Part shown: positions 26,278 to 33,549 of the stretch, piece after piece | Position numbering within the stretch: position 1 is the first letter of the stretch | How the letters are laid out: the number at the start of each line of letters is the position of its first letter | NCBI GenBank assembly: GCA_947493335.1 | Contig: CANLQO010000001.1 | Span: 124,001-188,000 of the forward strand | Source of the DNA: an uncultured Paracoccaceae bacterium | Lineage (GTDB): Bacteria; Pseudomonadota; Alphaproteobacteria; Rhodobacterales; Rhodobacteraceae | Direction of reading: 5' to 3' | DNA length: 64,000 nt | The notes under the pieces: generated by a model | Databases searched by the model: none | What the model saw: only the letters and a program-made list of their open reading frames with translations | What the model was told of the DNA's origin: nothing | Position numbers and translations under genes: made by a program

Positions 26278-27051
26278 ATGGATTTCGACGACGCCTTTGC
26301 CAACATGGCCCATATTCCGGGGAGCGACGCGCTGCCCGCGCAATGGGCACGCGATGGTGCGGCGTTTCGTGAAACCGCGTCCTGCCTGCTTGATCTGGCC
26401 TATGGCACGGGTGAGCGCGAGCGATACGATCTGTTTTTGCCTGCACGGCTGGCCAAAGGCGCAGTGATCTTCGTGCATGGTGGGTATTGGCGCAGTTCGG
26501 ACAGGTCAGACTGGTCCTATCTGGCTGCGGGTGCTGTGGCGCAGGGATGGGCGGTGGCGATGCCGTCCTATGACCTTTGCCCCAAGGTGGGGATCGATGA
26601 CATCACCCGGCAGATCCATCGCGCGATTGGCGTGATTGCAGAGCGGGTTCCCGGGCCGCTGCGGATAACAGGGCATTCGGCGGGCGGGCATCTGGCTGCG
26701 CGGATGCTGGACCCGGATTTGCGAGCGACATGGCATGATCGGCTGGAACGGGTGATGCCAATTTCAGCGGTCACTGATCTGGAGCCCTTGTTGCAGACGC
26801 AGATGAACGCGGATTTCGGGCTTGATCTGGCGACGGCGCGTGCGGAAAGCCCGGTGCGCCAACCTGCGCCGGACAAAGCGGTGACAATCTGTGTCGGCGG
26901 CAATGAGCGCCCGGTTTTCGTGCAGCAGTCACAGGCGCTTGCGGCGGCATGGGACTGTGCCTGTGTGGTGGAGCAGGGGCGGCATCATTTCGACGTGCTT
27001 GACGGATTGCGCGACCCCGATCATCCGATGACCCGGGCGCTTTTGGCGTAG
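26278..27051 (+). CDS. Alpha/beta hydrolase, formamidase-like
   Basis: A 257-residue alpha/beta hydrolase. The oxyanion motif HGGYWRSSDRSDWS is the form found in arylformamidase (kynurenine formamidase) like enzymes. The nucleophile is in ITGHSAGGHL; Asp and His of the triad are probably within VCVGGNERPVF and GRHHFDVLDG. The ATG at 26278 is eight bases after GGGAG and is preferred over the ATG six bases upstream. The gene is divergent from gabD. No other kynurenine genes are present, so the substrate is only suggested. Confidence 0.83.
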   Translation: MDFDDAFANMAHIPGSDALPAQWARDGAAFRETASCLLDLAYGTGERERYDLFLPARLAKGAVIFVHGGYWRSSDRSDWSYLAAGAVAQGWAVAMPSYDLCPKVGIDDITRQIHRAIGVIAERVPGPLRITGHSAGGHLAARMLDPDLRATWHDRLERVMPISAVTDLEPLLQTQMNADFGLDLATARAESPVRQPAPDKAVTICVGGNERPVFVQQSQALAAAWDCACVVEQGRHHFDVLDGLRDPDHPMTRALLA

Positions 27052-27095
27052 ATGCCGCCAAAAGGGGCGGCTGCGCCGCACGCGATTTGTTTGGA

Positions 27096-27145
27096 TGAGG
27101 GGCGCTGCCCCTCAAACTCCCCGAAGTATTTTCAACCAGAAGAAG
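27096..27145 (+). repeat. Intergenic hairpin element, copy 2 of family A
   Basis: Stem TGAGGGGC/GCCCCTCA with loop GCT (27096-27114), then the conserved tail with GAAGTATTTTC and CCAGAAGAAG, ending next to the stop codon of the convergent P1 peptidase gene. It matches copies at 6433, 38289 and 47612 in this window. Confidence 0.8.
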
Positions 27146-28108
27146 TCAGGATCCGAAGCGGCGGGCGTAGCAAGGTGGCTCTTCAAGCGGGGTGGACCGC
27201 GCGAGGAAAACACCACGGGCAATGGCGCGGGCCATGCAGGTGGCGGCGGCGTGGCCGAGGTAGACCAGGTCATCGCAGCCGGTGGTGCCGGTGCTGGCGG
27301 TAAAGATCAGGTCGCCGTCAACGGGCGTGTGAGAGGGGACGACCGCTCGGGCGATGCCGTCATGGGCGGCGGTCGCAAGGCGGGTGCATTGCGCCTGTGT
27401 GAGCGCAGCGTTGGTGGCGACGATCCCGATGGTGGTATTGCGCAGCGTGCCTTTGGTCGCAGGCCTGCCGATGGGGGAGGTGGGAGAGGGGCCAAGGTTG
27501 CCGAATTCGCCGTTCTCTTCGAAGGGTGCAGCCCAGAAGTGGGGGCCATCGCCAACGGTTGCAGAGCCGATGGCGTTGACCGCCACCAGCGCGCCGACGA
27601 TCACGCCACCGGGCAATAGGGCTGAGGCCGAGCCGAGACCGCCTTTCAGGGTCGCTGTCGTGGCACCAAAGCCCGCGCCCGCGCTTCCAAGCGCAAATTC
27701 CGGCGCGGCGGCGGCAAATGCCTGTGCCCCAAGGTCGCGATAGGGGTTGACCGTCCAGTTCTTGTCGCCGCCATTGGTGAGGTCAAAAAGGATCGCACCA
27801 GGGACTATCGGCACGCGAACGTTGCCTACGGCGAAGCCGCGGCCTGCAGCACGCAAGGCATCCGCTACGCCGGAGCCGGCATCAAGGCCAAAGCCGCTTC
27901 CGCCCGAAAGGACCAGCGCATCAACCTTTTCCACCAGTTTGTCAGGGGCCAAGAGGTCGGTTTCCCGTGTGCCGGGCGCGCCGCCCATCACATGCACGCC
28001 GCAAGTGAAGGACTGATCTGCGGTGAGCACTGTGCTGCCGGATTTCAACGTGGCGTCCTGCGCGTTGCCGACCAGAAGGCCCGGGACATCGGTGATCAGG
28101 TTGCGCAT
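27146..28108 (-). CDS. P1 family (DmpA/S58-type) peptidase
   Basis: A 320-residue protein of the P1/DmpA family, Ntn-like hydrolases that self-process into two chains. Typical blocks are ITDVPGLLVGNAQDA at the start, LLAPDKLVEKVDALVLSGGSGFGLDAGSGV, and the region around the predicted self-cleavage site RNTTIGIVATNAALTQAQC. The last part has DGDLIFTASTG. Family members include L-aminopeptidases and beta-peptidyl aminopeptidases; the substrate is not predictable here. Its start shares one base with the stop of the upstream 148-residue gene (TGATG), so it belongs to the minus-strand operon that begins at 30019. Confidence 0.9.
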   Translation of the reverse strand: MRNLITDVPGLLVGNAQDATLKSGSTVLTADQSFTCGVHVMGGAPGTRETDLLAPDKLVEKVDALVLSGGSGFGLDAGSGVADALRAAGRGFAVGNVRVPIVPGAILFDLTNGGDKNWTVNPYRDLGAQAFAAAAPEFALGSAGAGFGATTATLKGGLGSASALLPGGVIVGALVAVNAIGSATVGDGPHFWAAPFEENGEFGNLGPSPTSPIGRPATKGTLRNTTIGIVATNAALTQAQCTRLATAAHDGIARAVVPSHTPVDGDLIFTASTGTTGCDDLVYLGHAAATCMARAIARGVFLARSTPLEEPPCYARRFGS

Positions 28109-28554
28109 CAGACGGCCACCACTTGCGGACCGAGGTAGGTCAACCGGTCGGTGTCGTCGAGATCATAAGGCAGGCCGCCAAAGGCATGTTCGGTGATTAA
28201 GATCAACGTGTTATCGCCCGCAAGGCGCAGCATGATGTCATCGGCCTCTGCCTCTGGCAGGAACTCGCAAAGACGTGGGAATATGTCGTCATGGATCATC
28301 TCGACCTCGTCGGTGTCGATGAAGGCGCCTGTCAGTTCGCGCGTCAGATCAACAGGAAGATCGGGGCCGGGGGCGATGTAGCAGAAACGGTGTGCGGCCT
28401 CGGCGCTATCGAAATCGGCACCAAAGAGGTGCAGGCGTAGCTGGTCCGGGGCGGTCGGTTTGGCCGGTGAGGGCGCGGCGCGGCGGATCGGTTCTGACGG
28501 GATCAGGCGGACCGACAGACGGGCGATGCGCCGCAGCAGGCCGAACCAGTTCAT
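28108..28554 (-). CDS. Conserved protein of unknown function
   Basis: A 148-residue protein; the start at 28554 (MNWFGLLRRIARL) overlaps the stop of the upstream SDR gene by four bases. The amino terminus is basic and amphipathic, followed by a proline-rich linker, then an acidic globular domain (LHLFGADFDSAEAAHRFCY, GAFIDTDEVEMIHDDIFPRLCEFLPEAEADD) ending in GLPYDLDDTDRLTYLGPQVV. There are no membrane segments or motifs I can assign. Its acidic character recalls some immunity-type proteins, but no toxin is nearby. The function is unknown. Confidence 0.72.
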   Translation of the reverse strand: MNWFGLLRRIARLSVRLIPSEPIRRAAPSPAKPTAPDQLRLHLFGADFDSAEAAHRFCYIAPGPDLPVDLTRELTGAFIDTDEVEMIHDDIFPRLCEFLPEAEADDIMLRLAGDNTLILITEHAFGGLPYDLDDTDRLTYLGPQVVAV

Positions 28555-29291
28555 ATGCAGCGCCCGCCGTCGATTTCGAGTGCCACACCGGTGATCATGC
28601 TTGCAGCGTCCGAGCACAGGAAGGTCGCGGCGGCCCCCATATCAGCCGGAGTCGAAAAGCGGCCAAGCGGGATGGTAGAGAGGAACCTGGCCCGAAGTTC
28701 CGGCGTGTCACCGCCCATGAAGCTGGGCAAAAGCGGCGTTTCACCCGCCACAGGGTTGAGCGCGTTGACGCGGATACCTGCGGGCGCAAGTTCGACCGCC
28801 ATGGCTTTGGTCGCCGTGATCATCCAGCCCTTGGATGCGTTGTACCAGTTGAGATTGGGGCGCGGAGAAACCCCGGCGGTCGAAGCGATATTGAGGATTG
28901 CGCCGCTTTGCCGGGCCTTCATCGCAGGGACAAAATGGCGCGCAGTCAAGTAGACCGATTTGGCATTCACGGCGAGGACGCGGTCGAAATCGTCTTCTGA
29001 CACATCTTCGAGTGCTGTGGGCAGATGGGTGATGCCCGCGTTGTTCACGAGGATATCGAGATCGCCCAGTTGATCAGCGACCGCATAGGCCAACCCGGCG
29101 ACGGAGGCGTTGTCAGAGACGTCAACGGCGGTCGAAAAGCCACCGATCTCAACCGCGATCTCATGCGCGGTGTCGGGGTTGATATCCGCCACCATGACCG
29201 CGGCTCCGGCGTTTGCAAAGGCGCGCGCGATGCCCGCACCAAAGCCAGAGCCGCCGCCGGTGACCACTGCCGTCTTGCCATCTAGCTGCAT
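28551..29291 (-). CDS. Short-chain dehydrogenase/reductase (SDR)
   Basis: A 246-residue classical SDR oxidoreductase. The cofactor motif is TGGGSGFGAGIA, the structural NNAG motif is LVNNAGITH, and the catalytic residues are Ser in NIASTAG and the YNASK motif (YNASKGWMIT). An aspartate at the end of the second strand (MVADINPD) predicts NAD rather than NADP. It closely resembles 3-oxoacyl-ACP or glucose dehydrogenase-like SDRs, but the substrate cannot be read. The gene overlaps its neighbours by 10 bases upstream (DsbA-like) and four downstream. Confidence 0.92.
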   Translation of the reverse strand: MQLDGKTAVVTGGGSGFGAGIARAFANAGAAVMVADINPDTAHEIAVEIGGFSTAVDVSDNASVAGLAYAVADQLGDLDILVNNAGITHLPTALEDVSEDDFDRVLAVNAKSVYLTARHFVPAMKARQSGAILNIASTAGVSPRPNLNWYNASKGWMITATKAMAVELAPAGIRVNALNPVAGETPLLPSFMGGDTPELRARFLSTIPLGRFSTPADMGAAATFLCSDAASMITGVALEIDGGRCI

Positions 29292-30019
29292 GTGGGGCCT
29301 GCCTGTTGTTCCAGCGCAATGATCTGCGCGATCTGATCTTCTGGCAAGGCACCAAGCACCACCGTGCGCCCGATCACCGTGCCAGGTGTGCCATAGATGC
29401 CAAGTCGCCGGGCAAGGCCGTGGTTGCGGGAAAGGATTGATATGACCTGCGGGCTTTCCATGTCCGCGCGCCAGCGGGCGGCATCAAGGCCTGTGTCCGC
29501 CGCAATCGCCCCCATGCGCGCAGGCGTCAGTGGACCGGTGAGATGGATCAGGCGCTCTGCAACGCGGGCGGCATCCCCTTGCATCTGCGCGGCAAGAATG
29601 GCGCGCGCGGCGATGACGGATTGCGGCCCCAACAGCGGCAGCTCGTGGCGAATCAGAGGGATCGCCTGCTGCCCTACCGCGCGGCGGGTTGCCGCCTCCA
29701 TCGCGGGGCAATTAGGGCAGTTCACATCCGAAAAATAGGCAATCGAAAGGCCAGAGTTTGCACCGAAAAGAGCTGCGCAAAGTGAACCGGTAAAGGGGGG
29801 CGGCGCTGCATCGAGCCCTGCAAAGATCGCCGCACCGGCAGAGCTTGCACCGGTCCTGTCAAGTCTGCGAAACGGCGCGGCATCGGGAATGTCAGTGAAG
29901 GTCAGCGGCCCTGCCCGCAGCCCCGCCAGTCGTGGCGCGCCCCAGACCCAAAGGGCTACGGCAGTGAGACCCGCACCTTGCAACAGACGGCGACGGTTCA
30001 GGAGAGCGGGTTGTGTCAT
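29282..30019 (-). CDS. DsbA-like thiol oxidoreductase, exported
   Basis: A 245-residue protein with a signal containing NRRRLLQGAGLTAVALWVWGA, which could be Tat or Sec, and a DsbA/thioredoxin domain with the CxxC motif CPNC in YFSDVNCPNCPAMEAATR. The cis-proline region is YGTPGTVIGRTVVLGAL near the carboxy terminus. It should act in the periplasm on disulfides. The start at 30019 begins the signal properly. It is the first gene of an overlapping minus-strand operon with SDR, unknown and P1 peptidase genes. A DsbB is not seen nearby. Confidence 0.87.
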   Translation of the reverse strand: MTQPALLNRRRLLQGAGLTAVALWVWGAPRLAGLRAGPLTFTDIPDAAPFRRLDRTGASSAGAAIFAGLDAAPPPFTGSLCAALFGANSGLSIAYFSDVNCPNCPAMEAATRRAVGQQAIPLIRHELPLLGPQSVIAARAILAAQMQGDAARVAERLIHLTGPLTPARMGAIAADTGLDAARWRADMESPQVISILSRNHGLARRLGIYGTPGTVIGRTVVLGALPEDQIAQIIALEQQAGPTCS

Positions 30020-30051
30020 GGCGGTAGAGTGCCCGCTGCGGTCAAAAAGCA

Positions 30052-30076
30052 AAAGACCCGTCAACGGCTGGTCTTT
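30052..30076. promoter_or_regulatory. Inverted repeat upstream of the DsbA-like gene
   Basis: Arms AAAGACC and GGTCTTT with an 11-base spacer, 33 bases upstream of the DsbA-like start, in the divergent region shared with the L,D-transpeptidase gene. The spacing suits a dimeric regulator, but no candidate is known. Confidence 0.3.
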
Positions 30077-30191
30077 GCGCCGTTGCACCAGCGCACAGGT
30101 TGTGGTCGCGTTTGCGTGAGGCGGCTGGCGTTGAATTGCACTTTTGTGACAGCCTGATATGACGATTTCGATTCTAAATTAGGTAGCTGCC

Positions 30192-31028
30192 ATGCCCACC
30201 GCCTCCCATTTCTCTCGCCGCGCATTCGGCGCAATGATGCTGTCAACCGCCGCCGCCTGTGCGCCGGGCGTTCCAATTTCGAACGCGCCCGAAGAAGAGG
30301 CGATGAATTTCGCCCCCGGGTACGAGCCGATTTTCGATGCAGGCTATAACCTGCCGGGGATTCCGCCGCAGTACACCCAAGGCGATAATCGCCGGATGAG
30401 CGGCTTTTATCTGGGTGAACAGGGGCCGGGTACGCTGGATGTCGATCCATATGCCAAGTTCCTTTACTTCATCGAGGAAGATGGCCGCGCGGTGCGTTAT
30501 CCTGTTGGCGTTGGGCGCGCGGGTCTGAGTTTTTCCGGCAACGGCGTCATCTCATTGAAAAAGAAGTGGCCGGGCTGGACGCCGACGCAGAACATGCTGC
30601 GCCGAGAGCCGGAGGTTTATGGGCCATTTGCGCGCGGTATTCCGGGCGGTTTGCGCAGCCCGTTGGGTGCGCGAGCGCTTTATCTTTACCGCAACGGGCG
30701 CGACACGTTTTTCCGCATCCACGGCACCAACGACTTGGAATCTATTGGAAATTCCGGCTCGGCTGGTTGCATCCGCCTGTTCAATCAGGACATCATCGAC
30801 CTGTACGAGCGGTGCCCGACGGGTATCCGGGTACATGTCCGGTCGCGTGAGGAATCGCTGCGGGTTGATCCCGAGAACTACGAGCGCGGCGTCGAATTGC
30901 CGCCACGCCAGATTGATCCGGATGAGATCTACGGTGAAGAGGCATTGGCCAACGATCGGCCCCCCGATTTTGATGCCATCAACCCCGATGATCTGGTGTT
31001 CGAAAACGCGGTTGGCGGCGACACCTGA
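30192..31028 (+). CDS. L,D-transpeptidase (YkuD family)
   Basis: A 278-residue periplasmic enzyme with a YkuD catalytic domain, which forms 3-3 cross-links in peptidoglycan or attaches proteins to it. The catalytic motif is clear: FRIHGTNDLESIGNSGSAGC with Cys as nucleophile, followed by IRLFNQDIIDLY. The amino terminus has FSRRAFGAMMLSTAAACAPG, a possible Tat signal, and the cysteine might be a lipobox although the -3 position is poor. The carboxy tail is acidic and extended. The unknown operon starting at 31164 follows on the same strand after a 135-base gap with its own promoter elements. Confidence 0.93.
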   Translation: MPTASHFSRRAFGAMMLSTAAACAPGVPISNAPEEEAMNFAPGYEPIFDAGYNLPGIPPQYTQGDNRRMSGFYLGEQGPGTLDVDPYAKFLYFIEEDGRAVRYPVGVGRAGLSFSGNGVISLKKKWPGWTPTQNMLRREPEVYGPFARGIPGGLRSPLGARALYLYRNGRDTFFRIHGTNDLESIGNSGSAGCIRLFNQDIIDLYERCPTGIRVHVRSREESLRVDPENYERGVELPPRQIDPDEIYGEEALANDRPPDFDAINPDDLVFENAVGGDT

Positions 31029-31068
31029 CCGTGCCACGCAAGCCCCTTTAATTGGTCAATAAATCGTC

Positions 31069-31096
31069 ACGTTATGCGTTGAAAAGCGCATGACGT
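31069..31096. promoter_or_regulatory. Palindrome upstream of the unknown operon
   Basis: Near-perfect inverted repeat: ACGTTATGCG and CGCATGACGT (nine of ten positions complementary) with spacer TTGAAAAG. No T-run follows. It ends four bases before the candidate -35 box at 31101, so it looks like an operator rather than a terminator for the L,D-transpeptidase gene. Confidence 0.45.
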
Positions 31097-31100
31097 GAGT

Positions 31101-31129
31101 TTGTAAAATGGTGTAACATTTCCTAGATA
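31101..31129 (+). promoter_or_regulatory. Candidate promoter of the unknown operon
   Basis: TTGTAA (31101-31106) and TAGATA (31124-31129) with 17-base spacing, 34 bases upstream of the ATG at 31164. The match to sigma-70 consensus is partial (four of six and three of six), so this is tentative. Confidence 0.35.
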
Positions 31130-31163
31130 GGATGTGACACCGACACCAACAGGGGATTTCCAT

Positions 31164-32240
31164 ATGGCCGATTTTGACGCGCAGATTCAGCAAAGTCAGG
31201 CGCAGGTTGCCGAAGCGCAAAGCAAGATTTCAGAACTGACCAGCCGGATCGAAGCGGCGCGGCAAAAGATGGCGCAGGGCGCTGATATCGCGGTCGATAT
31301 CGAGAATGCGAGCCTTGAGGATGTGCACGCCCACACCGAATTGATGAACGCCAATATCGCGGAACTCATCATGGGTTTGGATGACGTGACGGCAGCCTTT
31401 TCCAAGGATTTTGACGAAATGCGGTCCAAAACCACGATGGAAAGCATCGTGGGGTGGTTTTCTGCTGGCAAGTCGGATTCGATGCGCGAAGAGCGGATGC
31501 GCACGGCCAGCGTGGATGACAAGCTGCAGGATCTGATCAGCAAGTCGGATGTGATCACAAAGCTGTTGGAAAGCCAGTTGGCAACGTTGAACGAACAAAA
31601 GACCTCTGTTGAAACCAACTTGCAGGGCACCCTGACAGAGCGCGAGACGACCGTGGCCGAGCTGGAGGCCGTGCGCGCCGATGTGCTGGGCATGGACCCC
31701 AAAATCATCGAACTTGAGAACAAGATTTCCGTGGAACAGGACGCCGCTGCGCGAACCGCGCTGGAAACCGAACTGGCCGCGCTGAACACCCGCTATAATG
31801 AGCTGGTGCAGGAAGAACAGGTCAAGCTGGCCAAAAGCCAGACGCTGGAGCGCTATATCGAGAAGGGCAAGACCTGGATCGACAGCCTGCAAAATCAGGC
31901 GGCGACGCAGATGGTGCTGATCAACAAGTTGCAGACAGACACCAAGCAGCGGGTCGTGCTTTATGATGCGCTTTCAAAGTCGTTGAAGACGGCGCAGCAG
32001 CAGGACGTGGCGCATAAGATCAACGAGATTGGCGTGCAGACCGACCAAGAGGCGCAGACAGCGATGGCGGCGATTGGCTCTGCCACGAACGCGCGGATGG
32101 CCGACATGATGGAAGCGCACGAGGATCACATGGTCTTTGCCCGCGAAGTGCTTGAGCAGAAGGCGAAAGCGGATGAACGCTTTATCCGCCGGTTCCAGAA
32201 GATCGTCGAGAAACACGACAGCAATCAGTATGGGGCTTGA
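31164..32240 (+). CDS. Long coiled-coil protein, first gene of an undescribed operon
   Basis: A 358-residue cytoplasmic protein with no cysteine, signal peptide or membrane segment. It is nearly all alpha-helical and coiled coil: residues 1-40 (QIQQSQAQVAEAQSKISEL), a middle part with MESIVGWFSAGKSDS, then about 140-330 (LESQLATLNEQKTSVETN, LENKISVEQDAAART). The late segment TLERYIEKGKTWID followed by long helices recalls the TelA (toxic anion resistance) family, but the resemblance is weak. The ATG follows AGGGG at 31151. It is the first gene of a run of seven genes and two microORFs to 38224, and an oligomeric adaptor or scaffold role is only inferred. Confidence 0.8.
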   Translation: MADFDAQIQQSQAQVAEAQSKISELTSRIEAARQKMAQGADIAVDIENASLEDVHAHTELMNANIAELIMGLDDVTAAFSKDFDEMRSKTTMESIVGWFSAGKSDSMREERMRTASVDDKLQDLISKSDVITKLLESQLATLNEQKTSVETNLQGTLTERETTVAELEAVRADVLGMDPKIIELENKISVEQDAAARTALETELAALNTRYNELVQEEQVKLAKSQTLERYIEKGKTWIDSLQNQAATQMVLINKLQTDTKQRVVLYDALSKSLKTAQQQDVAHKINEIGVQTDQEAQTAMAAIGSATNARMADMMEAHEDHMVFAREVLEQKAKADERFIRRFQKIVEKHDSNQYGA

Positions 32241-32284
32241 GCGCGTTTGCGTTTGAGGTGTGAGCCACAGTTTGGGCCGTGCCC

Positions 32285-32352
32285 GGCCGCGGGTGGGCGT
32301 GAAGTGCCCGCCCGAGGGGGCGGCCGGGCGCTGCCCGGCGGGGCCGGGCGGG
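32285..32352 (+). repeat. Intercistronic GC hairpin element, copy 1 of family B
   Basis: This GC-rich element fills the gap between the coiled-coil gene and the next gene. It contains CGCGGGTGGGCGTGAAG, its complement GCCCGCCC, then GGGGGCGGCCGGG and a second stem CTGCCCGGC/GGGCCGGGC. It closely matches 40675-40744, and 49224-49272 is a partial copy. It lies eight bases from the next ATG, so it may tune translation or protect mRNA. Confidence 0.7.
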
Positions 32353-32359
32353 AAATTGA

Positions 32360-33481
32360 ATGACCAAAACGGACCTCTCCCTCGACCACTTCAAGCTGGA
32401 AGACACCCGAGTCACGCGGCGGTATTTCGGCAAGTTCGAGCGGATCACAAATCACCTGACCAAAGTCGCGGCCACGATGGAGGCCGAGGGGCGGTTGTCA
32501 CGCGCGGATATCGAGGCGATGACGCGCTATCTGGCGGGGCTGAATTACACCTTTCGGGCGCTGGCGCATAAGTACCATTTCAGCGGACGCTGGGACCACG
32601 CGGGGCATCTGACCTTTGACCGGGTCGAAAGCGGCTTTCCGGTCTACCAGGAACTGCTTGAGATGGCCAATGACGCGCTACAGGCGGACCGGCATCTGAA
32701 CACGATGCCGGATGTCGACACGCTCAAGGACCAGATGGTGCGGGTCATCCTGAGCGAACAGGCGATCCCGACAAAGCTGCAATATGCGCTGAGCCAGCGG
32801 CTTTATTACGAAGAATTGACGCGCGGCGCGCTCTTTTGGGCGCGGAATGATCCGCAGGCGGTCTGGCTGGGAACAGAGGATGACCGGCGGCATTTTCAAC
32901 TGCATTGGGCGGTCTATGACAGCCAGGTGAACCTGCCCACGGTCTATCTGATGGATGTTCAGGACACCGGGCGGGTGGGCCTGCCCAAGGACGAACGGCG
33001 CTGGCCCGAAGCACAGCAACACCTGATGGCGCAAAGTCTGGCGCATCTGAAGCTTTTGACCATCGCCAAGGGCTTTGACGAGGATTTTGACGACCTGCAT
33101 CCGGTGCGCCTGCGCCGCTTCCACATCGGGCCGATGTATTCGAATGCCTTTACCCGCCAGACCGGCCCGCTGCGCGAGGTGCTGGAACAGGCCAAGGCCC
33201 CGGTTGGCGAAGATTGGGCGCTGGTCTGGACCGAAGAGGAGCTGGTTTCGGAACGGGTCGAACACGTCAAATCCGGGTGGTTCGGGTCGGTCGAGCGGCA
33301 GATCTTCGCACTTGATCCCTTTGCTGGCCAAGGCGGAGAGACGGGGGCCACACGCATGGAACGGTCACTGATCATGCCCGAGCGGCCCTATCAGGCATTG
33401 GCCGAACGCGACCCGCCGGGGTTTCGGGACGTGCGCAAGTTTGTTGTCGGTGATGGCGGCCGGGTGCTGAGCTACAGATGA
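32360..33481 (+). CDS. Conserved cytoplasmic protein of the undescribed operon
   Basis: A 373-residue soluble protein, no signal peptide or membrane segment. The first 100 residues are helical (VTRRYFGKFERITNHLTKV, ADIEAMTRYLAGLNYTFRAL). Residues about 180-330 look alpha/beta and rich in aromatic residues (HFQLHWAVYDSQVNLPTVYLMDV, RLRRFHIGPMYSNAFTRQTG). I recognise no family and no catalytic motif. A GC-rich intergenic element lies immediately upstream of the ATG, with GGCGGG as a possible ribosome binding site. Its stop overlaps a 23-codon microORF that leads straight into the ATPase gene. Confidence 0.82.
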   Translation: MTKTDLSLDHFKLEDTRVTRRYFGKFERITNHLTKVAATMEAEGRLSRADIEAMTRYLAGLNYTFRALAHKYHFSGRWDHAGHLTFDRVESGFPVYQELLEMANDALQADRHLNTMPDVDTLKDQMVRVILSEQAIPTKLQYALSQRLYYEELTRGALFWARNDPQAVWLGTEDDRRHFQLHWAVYDSQVNLPTVYLMDVQDTGRVGLPKDERRWPEAQQHLMAQSLAHLKLLTIAKGFDEDFDDLHPVRLRRFHIGPMYSNAFTRQTGPLREVLEQAKAPVGEDWALVWTEEELVSERVEHVKSGWFGSVERQIFALDPFAGQGGETGATRMERSLIMPERPYQALAERDPPGFRDVRKFVVGDGGRVLSYR

Positions 33482-33549
33482 TGATGTTGAGCGAGAATTT
33501 CAGCGGCCTGAACAGGCCCAGCATGTATAAGACAAAGGTGAACCGATGA
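33478..33549 (+). CDS. Candidate 23-residue microORF joining two operon genes
   Basis: An ATG at 33478 overlaps the stop of the preceding gene (ATGA) and the TGA at 33547 overlaps the ATG of the ATPase gene (ATGA again), so this 23-codon frame fills the 64-base gap exactly. It begins MMMLSENFSG and ends YKTKVNR. It could be a translated microprotein or a device that carries ribosomes from one gene to the next. It was found by reading the gap and has no homolog evidence. Confidence 0.4.
   Translation: MMMLSENFSGLNRPSMYKTKVNR

Noticed and set aside
26209-26478. Amino-terminal extension of the succinate-semialdehyde dehydrogenase
   Set aside because: The extension would overlap the divergent hydrolase start, is basic and low in conservation-type residues, and the family begins at MLDQATDL.
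28108-28554. Immunity protein of a toxin system
   Set aside because: The acidic character is suggestive, but the neighbours are metabolic genes and no toxin or secretion gene is present.
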